This document shows positions 15,574 to 23,894 of a stretch of DNA of 64,000 nt, in pieces. The stretch comes from Acidobacteriota bacterium (GTDB lineage Bacteria; Actinomycetota; Actinomycetes; Actinomycetales; Microbacteriaceae), in contig JABBOD010000003.1 of assembly GCA_019351995.1 (NCBI GenBank), forward strand, positions 1 to 64,000, in the 5' to 3' direction. Within the stretch, counting starts at the first letter, position 1, and each line of letters opens with the position of its first letter. The notes under the pieces were generated by a model that worked only from the letters and a program-made list of their open reading frames with translations, was not told where the DNA came from and did not search any database. Made by a program: the position numbers and the translations under genes.

Positions 15574-16848
15574 GTGATGGACGAGCTGCGGGCCGCGACC
15601 TCGCCGCCCATCGATCGGAGCAGGCTGAGTCGACCGGCGCTCACCACGGCTGGGCCGGGAAGTTCCTTCCGGGTGCGCGTCCTGGCGGGGCGTGTTCGCC
15701 AGTTGCCGCCGTGGCTCCAGGTGACGGGGATCTGGCTCGCCTCCCGGGCGGTGACGACCGCGATTCTCGTCTTCTTCGCGGCGTTCGAGCGGCGCACCAA
15801 CTGGGCTGGCCCGCATCCGAGTTATCTGCGGTTCGCGCAGTTCTGGGACAGCGGCTGGTACCACCAGATCGCCCTCCACGGCTACCCGAGCGTTCCGCCC
15901 CTCTCCTCGACCGGCGCGGTCCAGGAGAACGCGTGGGCCTTCTACCCGGCGTACCCCGAGGTGGTGCGCGCACTGATGACGGTGTCCGGGATCAACTGGG
16001 ACGTTCTCTCCGTCGCCGTCTCGCTGGCATTTTCTCTCGCCGGCGCGTTGATGTTCCACCGGCTGATGAGGCTCGTCGTCCCGCCGGGGTCCGCGCTCTT
16101 CGCCGTTGTTCTGCTGTGCATCGCGCCGATCTCGGCCGTCCAGCAGGTCGGGTATGCCGAGCCGATGGGCGCATTCTTGCTCACGGTCGCGCTCTATCTG
16201 CTCATGCGACGACGCTATCTGTGGCTCATTCCCGTGGTCGCGCTGATGGATCTCACTCGACCGATCGGGCCCGCGTTCGCGCTCCTCATGGTGGCCCATG
16301 TTGCCTATCGCGTGGTTCGTGAGCCGTTCTCTCGTCGCGACACGTACCGGGCGGCCGCCGCTCTCGTCGGCAGCGTCGCGATGGCGGGCGCCTGGCCGGT
16401 GATCGCCTGGATCGCGACCGGCTCGCCCATGGCCTACGTCGATACAGAACTCGCGTGGCGGGCTCGCCTGGCGATCGGCAATCCCAGCCTGCCCTTCGAA
16501 GCCTGGTTCGAGCAACTCTGGCAGCTGCACGCACCGGCACTGTCGATCGCGACCGTCGCGGCGATGGTGGGACTCACGGGACTCCTGGTCCTCAGCCGCA
16601 GCGTCCGACGCCTGGGAGTCGACCTTCGACTCTGGCTCGGCGGCTATGCGATCTACCTCGTTGCGGTTTTTCTGCCGCAGTCGAGCACCTTCCGGCTGCT
16701 GCTGCCGATGTCCCCGCTGCTCGGGGCCGCCGCGGTCCCGCGTTCCCGGATCTGGCGGTTCGGGCTCGTGGCCGTGTCGCTGGTTCTGCAGTGCCTCTGG
16801 ATCTGGTTCGCCTGGTTCGACAACGGTGGGGGCTGGTCGCCACCGTAG
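15574..16848 (+). CDS. Polytopic mannosyltransferase-like protein (PIG-V/GT-C type)
   Basis: This 424-residue protein has about ten hydrophobic helices. Near the first luminal loop is F-W-D-S-G-W-Y (about residues 90-96), the W-D-x-x-x-Y type motif of PIG-V-like and other GT-C glycosyltransferases, which use a lipid-linked sugar donor at the outer face. A second loop contains ENAWAFYPAYPEVVR and a YAEPMG motif after helix 4, both family-like. The start is ATG 15574 or 15577. Divergent from the GT2 gene across about 190 bases, it may act in the same surface-glycan process, perhaps protein or lipid mannosylation. That link is inference. Confidence 0.75.
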   Translation: MMDELRAATSPPIDRSRLSRPALTTAGPGSSFRVRVLAGRVRQLPPWLQVTGIWLASRAVTTAILVFFAAFERRTNWAGPHPSYLRFAQFWDSGWYHQIALHGYPSVPPLSSTGAVQENAWAFYPAYPEVVRALMTVSGINWDVLSVAVSLAFSLAGALMFHRLMRLVVPPGSALFAVVLLCIAPISAVQQVGYAEPMGAFLLTVALYLLMRRRYLWLIPVVALMDLTRPIGPAFALLMVAHVAYRVVREPFSRRDTYRAAAALVGSVAMAGAWPVIAWIATGSPMAYVDTELAWRARLAIGNPSLPFEAWFEQLWQLHAPALSIATVAAMVGLTGLLVLSRSVRRLGVDLRLWLGGYAIYLVAVFLPQSSTFRLLLPMSPLLGAAAVPRSRIWRFGLVAVSLVLQCLWIWFAWFDNGGGWSPP

Positions 16849-16914
16849 GCGACGGCGGAGGTGATAGCCGGTCGCGCAATTTCGCGGAAGACTCGAGCTA
16901 TGGAGTTGACATCG

Positions 16915-18180
16915 ATGACGAACCTCGGCGACAGCACATTTCGCGCCACAGGTCCCAGCCCGGCGAACGTGCTGCTGCACAACCTGACCATCGTCGACGC
17001 GGTAAGCGTCGATGCCGCTGCCGGTGCCGTCTGGGTACGTGACGGCATCATCGTGGCGGTCGGCAGCGAGGCGGAGGTACGCGCGGAGGTCGACGATTCG
17101 GTGGTGCCCATCGACCTCGGCGGGGCGCACCTGACGCCCGGCCTGATCAACATGCACACCCATTTCTCGCTCGCGCTTCCCGGAGAGCGCGGCAGCTACG
17201 TCAGCTCGCTCGGCGCCCACGGCATCGCGCTTTACATGGCGGATGGTGCACGGCGGGCACTGCACTCCGGCATCACGACCGTTCGGTGCGTTGCGGAGCG
17301 GGACCACGCCGACTTCGCACTCCGGGATGCCATCGAGAACGGTCTTCTCCCGGGGCCGGACATCTACACCGCTGGTCAGGCTCTCGTCTGCACCGGCGGG
17401 CACGGTCACGAGAACGACGACACCCTCGAATGCGACGGGGCTGATGACTTTGCACGCGGCGTCCGCGCGCAGATCAAGGCGGGAGCCGACCTGATCAAGG
17501 TCATGATTTCGGGCGGAATCGCCGGGGAGCACGAGAGCATCGACACCCCCCAACTGACCAGGGCCGAGATGGAGTCGGTGATCACCACGGCGCACGCCTG
17601 GGGTCGCAAGGTCACCGCGCACGCCGGGCCGGCATCCGTGATTGCGGAGGCCGTCGAACTCGGTCTGGACTGCGTCGAGCACGGCTACGAGCTCACGCCC
17701 GAGGTCGCGCGTGCGATGGCCGCGGCGGGGACGGCGTTGGTCCCGACGCTGATCGTCACGCGGTGCGCATCGTTCTTCGACGAGCTGGGTGTGCCCGCGT
17801 GGATGCAGGAACGCTCACTCGCTGCCGGCCCGCGCCACGTCGAGTCGTTCCAGATGGCTCTCGAAGCCGGCGTCCGGATCCTGGTCGGCAGCGACATGCC
17901 CCCGTTCTGGCCGTTCGAGGGCACCACCGCGGTCGTCCGGGAGATGGAGCACCTCAGCGCCTTCGGTTTGGGCGCCGTCGAGACCCTCCGCGCCGGCACA
18001 ATCGAATCCGCGCGCTGGCTCGGCATCGAGGACGAGGTCGGGACCATCGAGGTCGGCAAGAAGGCGAACCTCATCGGGCTCGACCGCAATCCCCTCGACG
18101 ACATTTCGGCGCTCCGCACCCTCCGCTGGGTGATGAAGAACGGCGACATCGTCCGCGACGACCGGCTGGTCGTCGCGTGA
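16915..18180 (+). CDS. Metal-dependent amidohydrolase (imidazolonepropionase/prolidase-like)
   Basis: This 421-residue enzyme of the amidohydrolase superfamily cleaves C-N or C-O bonds with one or two metal ions in a TIM barrel. Metal ligands are visible: HTH (H81, H83), the carbamylated-lysine candidate K195 in DLIKVMISGG, H236 (AHAGP), H256 (EHGYE) and D327 (GSDMPP). The GGHGH stretch (161-165) is typical of the Sgx/prolidase-like subgroup. ATG 16915 has GGAG nine bases upstream; the frame is also open to earlier starts. It is the first gene of a five-gene operon ending in tryptophan dioxygenase, overlapping the next start by four bases. An aromatic or formyl-amide substrate is inferred only from this context. 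Confidence 0.85.
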   Translation: MTNLGDSTFRATGPSPANVLLHNLTIVDAVSVDAAAGAVWVRDGIIVAVGSEAEVRAEVDDSVVPIDLGGAHLTPGLINMHTHFSLALPGERGSYVSSLGAHGIALYMADGARRALHSGITTVRCVAERDHADFALRDAIENGLLPGPDIYTAGQALVCTGGHGHENDDTLECDGADDFARGVRAQIKAGADLIKVMISGGIAGEHESIDTPQLTRAEMESVITTAHAWGRKVTAHAGPASVIAEAVELGLDCVEHGYELTPEVARAMAAAGTALVPTLIVTRCASFFDELGVPAWMQERSLAAGPRHVESFQMALEAGVRILVGSDMPPFWPFEGTTAVVREMEHLSAFGLGAVETLRAGTIESARWLGIEDEVGTIEVGKKANLIGLDRNPLDDISALRTLRWVMKNGDIVRDDRLVVA

Positions 18181-18527
18181 GCGCGGGCGAGGACGGATCC
18201 CCGGTCGCCGAGGGTGGCGAGACCGACATGGAGCTGTACGACATCCGCGTCGTCGTCGACCGGATCGAGGGGCGCTCGGTGTGCGGGATGCGCGTCGGCG
18301 ACAGCTTCGAGGTCACCGACTCCAGTCGGCTCACGATTCCCGGTCACTTCTGCCTGTATGCCTTGCAGGCGGTGACGCCGCTGATTCCGGCCAAGCAGCG
18401 CAGGCTGCCAGACGGCGACTGGCTCGAGCGCGAGCAGTACATTGCGTGTCCCGATCCCGAGGAGCGACTGATCATGCGTATCGAGCGCGGCCCGCTGCGC
18501 CCACTGCGCTCGCAGGATCTGACGTGA
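18177..18527 (+). CDS. TIGR04076-family small protein
   Basis: The product has 116 residues from GTG 18177 (overlapping the previous TGA) or 99 from ATG 18228. It has the TIGR04076 layout: an initial beta strand (YDIRVVVDRIEG), a cysteine followed by G-D-x-F-E-V, a central P-G-H-F-C-L-Y-A-L segment and the final A-C-P-D-P-E turn before an I-x-R-G strand. Proteins of this family are small, Cys-containing and of unknown function, often next to redox enzymes. Three cysteines (C in SVCGMRVG, HFCLY, IACPDPE) could bind metal or a cluster. It lies inside the putative tryptophan operon with four-base overlaps on both sides, implying stoichiometric synthesis with its neighbours. Confidence 0.75.
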   Translation: MSAGEDGSPVAEGGETDMELYDIRVVVDRIEGRSVCGMRVGDSFEVTDSSRLTIPGHFCLYALQAVTPLIPAKQRRLPDGDWLEREQYIACPDPEERLIMRIERGPLRPLRSQDLT

Positions 18528-19561
18528 CCGAATCGGCCCCGCCCACATCGCCGAAGAGAGTCGAGATCGGTCTCGGCATCCAGTCGGACAAGGCACCGGG
18601 CAGCTACGCGCGAATCGCACAGCTCGCGGAAGGCCACGACGTCGATGTGGTCAGCGTGTTCAGTGATCTGCTTTTCCAACCGCCGATCGTCGCGCTCCTC
18701 GAGATGGCCCTGGCCACCTCGCGGGTTCGCCTCGGGGCCGCCTGTTGGAACCCGTACACGCTGCACCCCTACGAGATCGCCGGGCAACTCGCCGCCCTCG
18801 ACGTCGCGAGCAACGGACGGGCCTTTCTCGGTTTGGCGAAGGGGACCTGGCTGGATGCCGTCGGCGTGCGTCAGCCGAAGCCGGTCGCCCACCTGCGGGA
18901 GGCCGCCGCTCACATCTACGCGCTCCTTGCCGGGGACGGCGCGGGCCTCGATGGCGAGTTCTATCCGCTCCAGCCCGGCACCGCGCTGCGCTACCCCGTG
19001 CTCCGCTCGACGCCACCGTTGCTGCTGGGCAGCTGGGGTCCGCTCGGCGCCGCGCTCGCGGGACGAATCGCCGACGAGTTGAAGGTCGGTGGCACGGTGA
19101 ACCCCGCCATGGTCGCGGTGATGCGGGACAGGATCGGTGTCGGCGCGCAGAGCGTTGGCCGCACCGCGTTCGACGTGCACCTGGTGGTCGGGGCGGTGAC
19201 CGTGGTCGATCGCGACGGCGTCGCCGCGCGCGAGGTGGCCCGTCGCGAGGTGGCCATGTACCTCGCGGCCGTTGCCGAGCTCGACCCGACGGTGGAGATC
19301 CCCGGCGAGCTGCTCGACTCGGTGCGCAGTCTCGTCGATGCCGGTGAGCACGTGGCGGCCGGCGCGCGCATCCCCGACGATGTCCTGGACCTGTTCGCGT
19401 TCTCCGGGACCCCGGAGCAGGTCGCGGCGCAGGCACAGCTTCTCATCGATGCCGGCGCCGATCGCATCGACTTCGGTACACCGCACGGTCTGACCGATCT
19501 CGGCGGCGTCGAGATCATCGGCCGCGAGGTACTCCCGCTCCTCCGGCGGGAACGCGCATGA
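18524..19561 (+). CDS. LLM-class (luciferase-like) flavin/F420-dependent oxidoreductase
   Basis: The product has 345 residues from GTG 18524, in a GTGA overlap with the previous gene. It has the bacterial-luciferase-like TIM barrel, with an EIGLGIQSDK first strand, ARIAQLAEG helix, RVRLGAACWNPYTLHPYEIAGQLAALD (the usual nonprolyl cis region and second strand), FLGLAKGTW, then PPLLLGSWGPLGAALAGRIADELKVGG. Members use FMNH2 or F420 to oxidise or reduce small molecules, including methylenetetrahydromethanopterin-reductase-like proteins. In a tryptophan-catabolic setting it might act on an aromatic intermediate such as kynurenine, but nothing in the sequence shows this. No partner flavin reductase lies nearby, which slightly favours F420. 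Confidence 0.8.
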   Translation: MTESAPPTSPKRVEIGLGIQSDKAPGSYARIAQLAEGHDVDVVSVFSDLLFQPPIVALLEMALATSRVRLGAACWNPYTLHPYEIAGQLAALDVASNGRAFLGLAKGTWLDAVGVRQPKPVAHLREAAAHIYALLAGDGAGLDGEFYPLQPGTALRYPVLRSTPPLLLGSWGPLGAALAGRIADELKVGGTVNPAMVAVMRDRIGVGAQSVGRTAFDVHLVVGAVTVVDRDGVAAREVARREVAMYLAAVAELDPTVEIPGELLDSVRSLVDAGEHVAAGARIPDDVLDLFAFSGTPEQVAAQAQLLIDAGADRIDFGTPHGLTDLGGVEIIGREVLPLLRRERA

Positions 19562-20670
19562 GTCCGGTGCTGCACCTCATCGCCAACCAGGAGATCGCCG
19601 TCGACCGTCGACTCGTCGAGACGCTCGCCGACACCTCGGCGCACTCGTGCGGCTGGGCTGTCGTCGTGGAGTGGCGCTCGCCGGAACGGCTCGGTGCGCC
19701 CGTCGACGGCCTGCCCGCTGACGCGATCCTGCTCATGCCCGGCGAGGACCTCGACGTGGCGGACCTCCCCGGTGTTGCACCGGCCACGAGCGTTCCTGCG
19801 GTTCGGTTCGATCTCCGCGATCGCGCGCTCGACCCGTCTCAGATTCTGGTGCACCACCTGCGCGGGCTGGCGCTCGACGGATTGCCGCGGGCGATTGCCG
19901 CCACGATTGCCGCGGCCGCGCATCCGGCCACGCGCGTCGACTATGGCCGCGATCCGGACCAATACGCCGAGTGGCGACCCCCGACATCCGGCGAGCGCCC
20001 CGCCGCGGTCGGCGTGCTCGTGCACGGCGGTTACTACCGCTCCACCTGGCAGGCGAGTTTGATGGATGACCTCGCCATCGACCTCGCCCGGCGCGGTTGG
20101 GCGAGCGGAAACCTCGAATACCGCCGCCCCGATCGACACGGCTGGTCCGCGACCCTGGACGACCTCCGCGCAGGCGTCGCGGCTCTCGCCCACCTCCCCG
20201 AGGCCCTCGACGTCCCTCTCGTGCTGTTCGGCCACTCCGCGGGCGGTCAGCTCGTGCTCCAGCTCGCCGAGCGGCTGCAGAGTGACCGGACGCTGCCGTC
20301 GGTCACGCTCGCGGTGTCCCTGGCCGGCGTCGTCGACCTGGTCGCGGCCTGTGACCGCGGCCTCAGCAACGGCGCCGTCAAGGTGGCGATCGGCGGCTCG
20401 CCGACCCAGATCGCCGACCGCTATCGCGAGGCTTCGCCCTCCCTTTTCGTCGAGCGCAGCGCGCCATGGCTACTCGTCCAGGGAACCGACGACTCATCCG
20501 ACTTGATCGAGATGAACCGTCGACTCGCGGCGTCGGACTCCCTCGGCCGACCGGAGTTGATCGAAGCGCCCGGCGACCATTTCAGCGTGATCACTCCCTC
20601 TTCCGCGATCTGGGGCCAGGCGATCGATCGCGTCACTGAACTGCTCGTGCCACACTCGTCGACAAAGTGA
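19558..20670 (+). CDS. Alpha/beta hydrolase, probable N-formylkynurenine formamidase, with N-terminal extension
   Basis: This 370-residue protein has an alpha/beta-hydrolase domain from about residue 145. The oxyanion H-G-G motif is HGGYYRSTW (H156), the nucleophile is S227 in GHSAGG, and a late aspartate (QGTDD) and histidine (PGDHFS) complete the triad. This HGGYW-like form is shared by kynurenine formamidases and carboxylesterases. Because the next gene is tryptophan 2,3-dioxygenase, whose product is N-formylkynurenine, formamidase activity is the best reading. The first 125 residues form an extra domain that I do not recognise (VLHLIANQEIAVDRRLVETL at the start). The start overlaps the previous stop (ATGA). 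Confidence 0.75.
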   Translation: MSPVLHLIANQEIAVDRRLVETLADTSAHSCGWAVVVEWRSPERLGAPVDGLPADAILLMPGEDLDVADLPGVAPATSVPAVRFDLRDRALDPSQILVHHLRGLALDGLPRAIAATIAAAAHPATRVDYGRDPDQYAEWRPPTSGERPAAVGVLVHGGYYRSTWQASLMDDLAIDLARRGWASGNLEYRRPDRHGWSATLDDLRAGVAALAHLPEALDVPLVLFGHSAGGQLVLQLAERLQSDRTLPSVTLAVSLAGVVDLVAACDRGLSNGAVKVAIGGSPTQIADRYREASPSLFVERSAPWLLVQGTDDSSDLIEMNRRLAASDSLGRPELIEAPGDHFSVITPSSAIWGQAIDRVTELLVPHSSTK

Positions 20671-20678
20671 GGAATCCC

Positions 20679-21533
20679 GTGGACATCGAGGACAACACGC
20701 GACCGTACGAGGCGGGCATCGTCACCGACTTCTCGAAGAAGAAGGCATACGGCTCGTATCTCGCGCTCGACGAACTGCTGGGCGCGCAGCATCCCGTCAG
20801 CGTGCCGGAGCACCACGACGAGATGCTGTTCATCATCCAGCACCAGACCAGTGAACTCTGGCTCAAACTCATGCTGCACGAGCTTCGGTCTGCCCGCGAG
20901 CTGCTCGCGCACGATGACCTGGGCACCGCGCTGAAACGAATCGCGCGTGTCAAGCACATCCAGGACACCCTGACGCACCAGTGGTCGGTGCTGGCGACGC
21001 TGACCCCGACCGAGTACTCGGAGTTTCGCAGTTTTCTCGGTAACGCCTCCGGCTTCCAGTCGCACCAGTACCGCGCGGTCGAGTTCATTCTCGGCAACAA
21101 GAATGTCAAGGCGCTCTCGGTGTACGAGAATGACCCGGCGGCGAAGGCCGTCTTGCAGGGGTTGCTCGATGAACCGACACTGTATGACGAGTTTCTGCGC
21201 TACCTCGCTCGACGTGGCTATCCGGTTCCCGCGAGCGTGCTCGAGCGCGACGTCTCCCGCGCCTACGTGTTCACGCCGGAGCTGGTGCCCGTCTTCACGG
21301 ACATCTACGAGTCCACCGACGAGAACTGGCGCGTGTACGAAGCGTGCGAGGAGTTGGTCGACCTCGAGGACAACTTCCAGTTCTGGCGATTCCGCCACCT
21401 CAGGACCGTCAGCCGCACCATCGGCATGAAGACCGGCACCGGCGGCTCCAGCGGCGTCGACTTCCTCCAGCGCGCGCTCAGCCTCACTTTCTTCCCCGAG
21501 CTCTTCGCGGTTCGCAGCGAGATCGGCGCCTGA
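20679..21533 (+). CDS. kynA: Tryptophan 2,3-dioxygenase
   Basis: This is a haem enzyme that opens the indole ring of L-tryptophan with O2 to give N-formylkynurenine, the first step of the kynurenine pathway. Its 284 residues are the usual bacterial length. Signatures are FIIQHQTSELWLKL (substrate-binding histidine), GFQSHQYRAVEF (arginine that holds the carboxylate), the FWRFRH segment carrying the haem-ligand histidine and KTGTGGSSGVDFL near the end. GTG 20679 has AGGA five bases upstream; GTG 20667 overlaps the preceding stop and is the alternative. It is the last gene of the operon. No kynureninase or kynurenine monooxygenase is in the window. Confidence 0.93.
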   Translation: MDIEDNTRPYEAGIVTDFSKKKAYGSYLALDELLGAQHPVSVPEHHDEMLFIIQHQTSELWLKLMLHELRSARELLAHDDLGTALKRIARVKHIQDTLTHQWSVLATLTPTEYSEFRSFLGNASGFQSHQYRAVEFILGNKNVKALSVYENDPAAKAVLQGLLDEPTLYDEFLRYLARRGYPVPASVLERDVSRAYVFTPELVPVFTDIYESTDENWRVYEACEELVDLEDNFQFWRFRHLRTVSRTIGMKTGTGGSSGVDFLQRALSLTFFPELFAVRSEIGA

Positions 21534-21664
21534 ACTCCGACGCGCTGCTCGCATCTCGGTCCGCGGGACCTTTGGCTCTGCACGGGGGGTGAGCACCGTC
21601 GTTCACTGGATGTGGCGATCACCAGTCCGTCCTGGGCTCGTGCGCCATCGACAGGAGATCCATC

Positions 21665-22720
21665 ATGAAGGCACTCGTCTACGGCGGTCCCGGACAGAAG
21701 AGCTGGACGGAGGTGCCGGACCCGGTCATCCAGCATCCGACTGATGTCATCGTCAAAATGCAGGCGACGACGATCTGCGGGACCGATCTGCACATCCTCA
21801 AAGGGGATGTCCCCGAGGTGACGGCCGGTCGCATCCTCGGGCACGAAGGAATCGGCGTCATCACCGAGGTCGGGTCCGGTGTCACGCAGTTGGGCGTCGG
21901 CGATCGGGTCATCCTGTCGTGTGTCAGCGCGTGTGGCATGTGTTCGAACTGTCGTATCGGTCTTCGCAGCCATTGCCTGGATCCGGAGGGCATGGCCGGG
22001 ATCGGTTGGATCTTCGGGTACATGATCGACGGCACCCAGGCCGAATACGTCCGGGTCCCGTTCGCCGAGAACTCGGTGTATCCGATCCCCGAGGGGGTCA
22101 GCGATGCGGAAGCCGTTCTGCTGTCCGATATCCTGCCGACCGGTTTCGAGATCGGCGTGCAGTACGGTCAGGTCAAGCCCGGCGATGTCGTCGCGGTGGT
22201 CGGTGCCGGACCGGTCGGGCTGTCAGCGGTCATGACGGCTCAGCTGTACGGGCCGTCGCGGGTCATCGCGATCGATTTGGATGACGCCCGCCTCGCCCGA
22301 GCAAAAGGCTTCGGCGCCAGCGACACCGTCAACTCCGGGCAGGCGGACTGGAAGCAGCAGGTGCTCGCCCTCACCGACGGTGCGGGCGTCGACGTCGCCA
22401 TCGAGGCGGTCGGCACTCCGCACACCTTCACGATGGCCGTGGACCTCGTACGCCCGGGCGGACACGTTGCCAACATCGGCGTACACGGCAAGCCGGTGGA
22501 GCTGGCGCTGAACGAACTGTGGATCCGCAACATCGACATCTCGATGGGCTTGGTCAACACGGACACCCTCGGAATGCTGCTGAAACTCGTCGCTCAGCAT
22601 CGCCTCCCGGTCGACAAGTTCGTCACACACCGCTTCACCTTCGACAACATCCTCGAGGCCTATGACGTCTTCGGCAATGCGGCGGAGCACGACGCACTGA
22701 AGGTGCTGATTCACCAGTAA
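21665..22720 (+). CDS. Zinc-dependent alcohol dehydrogenase (threonine/isopropanol dehydrogenase type)
   Basis: This is a 351-residue medium-chain dehydrogenase. Catalytic zinc ligands are in TICGTDLHI and GHEGIG, and the structural-zinc lobe has four cysteines in CVSACGMCSNCRIGLRSHC. The NAD(P) site is VVGAGPVGLSAV followed by an acidic AIDLDD strand, which favours NAD. Length and motifs place it with short-chain secondary-alcohol and threonine-type dehydrogenases. ATG 21665 has GGAG nine bases upstream. It is separated from tryptophan dioxygenase by 131 bases and from the next dehydrogenase by 77, so it need not belong to the tryptophan operon. Confidence 0.88.
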   Translation: MKALVYGGPGQKSWTEVPDPVIQHPTDVIVKMQATTICGTDLHILKGDVPEVTAGRILGHEGIGVITEVGSGVTQLGVGDRVILSCVSACGMCSNCRIGLRSHCLDPEGMAGIGWIFGYMIDGTQAEYVRVPFAENSVYPIPEGVSDAEAVLLSDILPTGFEIGVQYGQVKPGDVVAVVGAGPVGLSAVMTAQLYGPSRVIAIDLDDARLARAKGFGASDTVNSGQADWKQQVLALTDGAGVDVAIEAVGTPHTFTMAVDLVRPGGHVANIGVHGKPVELALNELWIRNIDISMGLVNTDTLGMLLKLVAQHRLPVDKFVTHRFTFDNILEAYDVFGNAAEHDALKVLIHQ

Positions 22721-22797
22721 GTCCGGTTTGCGGGAACACCAGGGTCGGGTGAGGGCGTTACCTTCTGGGTCCAACCGACTCACCCCCCTGGAGAATC

Positions 22798-23841
22798 TTG
22801 CTCACCGTCAACGCTTACGCCGCCCCCTCCGCCACCGATCCGCTGGTTCCGACCACGATCGAGCGACGCGATCTCGGACCGCACGATGTGCTGATCGAGA
22901 TCCGGTATGCGGGGATCTGCCATTCCGATATCCACACGGTGCGTGGTGACTGGGGCGCGATCCAGTATCCGCAGGTGGTCGGTCACGAGATCGTCGGCGT
23001 CGTGGCGGAGATCGGATCGGAGGTCACCCTCCACCAGCTCGGCGATCGGGTCGGCGTCGGCTGCATGGTCAACTCCTGTCGCGAGTGCGAGAACTGCCTG
23101 TCGGGTGACGAGAACTACTGCCTGAACGGCAACACCGGGACGTACGCGTCTCGCGACCTCGACGGCACGATCACCCAGGGCGGCTACTCGACGCACATCG
23201 TTGTCGTCGAGGACTTCGTGCTGAAGGTCCCCGAAAGCATCCCCTACGAGGCGGCGGCACCACTGCTTTGCGCCGGCATCACGACATACTCGCCGCTCGC
23301 GCACTGGAACGCCGGCCCCGGCACGAGGGTCGCCGTCATCGGAATGGGCGGGCTCGGCCACATGGCCGTCCAGATCGCGCATGCGATGGGCGCTGACGTC
23401 ACCGTGCTCTCCCAGTCGCTGAGCAAGCAGGATGACGGCCTGCGCCTCGGCGCCGACCACTGCTTCGCCACGAGCGACCCAGCGACGTTCACCGAGTTGC
23501 GCAATCACTTCGACCTGATCATCAACACGGTCAGCGCAGTCATCGACATGGACGCGTACCTCAGGCTCCTGCGCCTGAACGGCACCTTCGTGAGCGTCGG
23601 CGCCCCGGCCGAACCGCTGCCCGTCAAGGTGTTCAGCCTGTTCGGCAACCGGCGCTCCTTCGCCGGCTCGGGCATCGGCAGTATTCGCGAGACGCAGGAG
23701 ATGCTCGACTTCTGCGCCGAGCACGGGATCGCCTCCGAGGTCGAGGTGATCCCCGCATCGGAGATCAACGCCGCATACGAGCGTGTGCTCGCTTCGGATG
23801 TGCGCTACCGCTTCGTGATCGACGTCGACACGCTTCGCTGA
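22798..23841 (+). CDS. Zinc-dependent alcohol dehydrogenase (YahK/cinnamyl-alcohol dehydrogenase type)
   Basis: This is a 347-residue medium-chain dehydrogenase with a TTG start preceded by GGAG (22790-22793). Motifs are [17 protein letters not shown] (catalytic zinc cysteine), [10 protein letters not shown], the structural-zinc loop [17 protein letters not shown], and [13 protein letters not shown] for NADP(H). The family (YahK, AdhC, CAD) reduces a wide range of aldehydes with NADPH. Its role here is probably aldehyde detoxification. It is convergent with ppsA, with 53 bases between the two genes. Confidence 0.88.
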   Translation: MLTVNAYAAPSATDPLVPTTIERRDLGPHDVLIEIRYAGICHSDIHTVRGDWGAIQYPQVVGHEIVGVVAEIGSEVTLHQLGDRVGVGCMVNSCRECENCLSGDENYCLNGNTGTYASRDLDGTITQGGYSTHIVVVEDFVLKVPESIPYEAAAPLLCAGITTYSPLAHWNAGPGTRVAVIGMGGLGHMAVQIAHAMGADVTVLSQSLSKQDDGLRLGADHCFATSDPATFTELRNHFDLIINTVSAVIDMDAYLRLLRLNGTFVSVGAPAEPLPVKVFSLFGNRRSFAGSGIGSIRETQEMLDFCAEHGIASEVEVIPASEINAAYERVLASDVRYRFVIDVDTLR

Positions 23842-23894
23842 TCATCCATGCCGGACCCCGGTTCGCACGGGGAAGGCGGGCTAGGGTGCCGTCG

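Noticed and set aside
16904-16920. A TTGACA -35 box inside the amidohydrolase start region
   Set aside because: It lies between the two possible start codons, with no -10 at the right distance before the gene.
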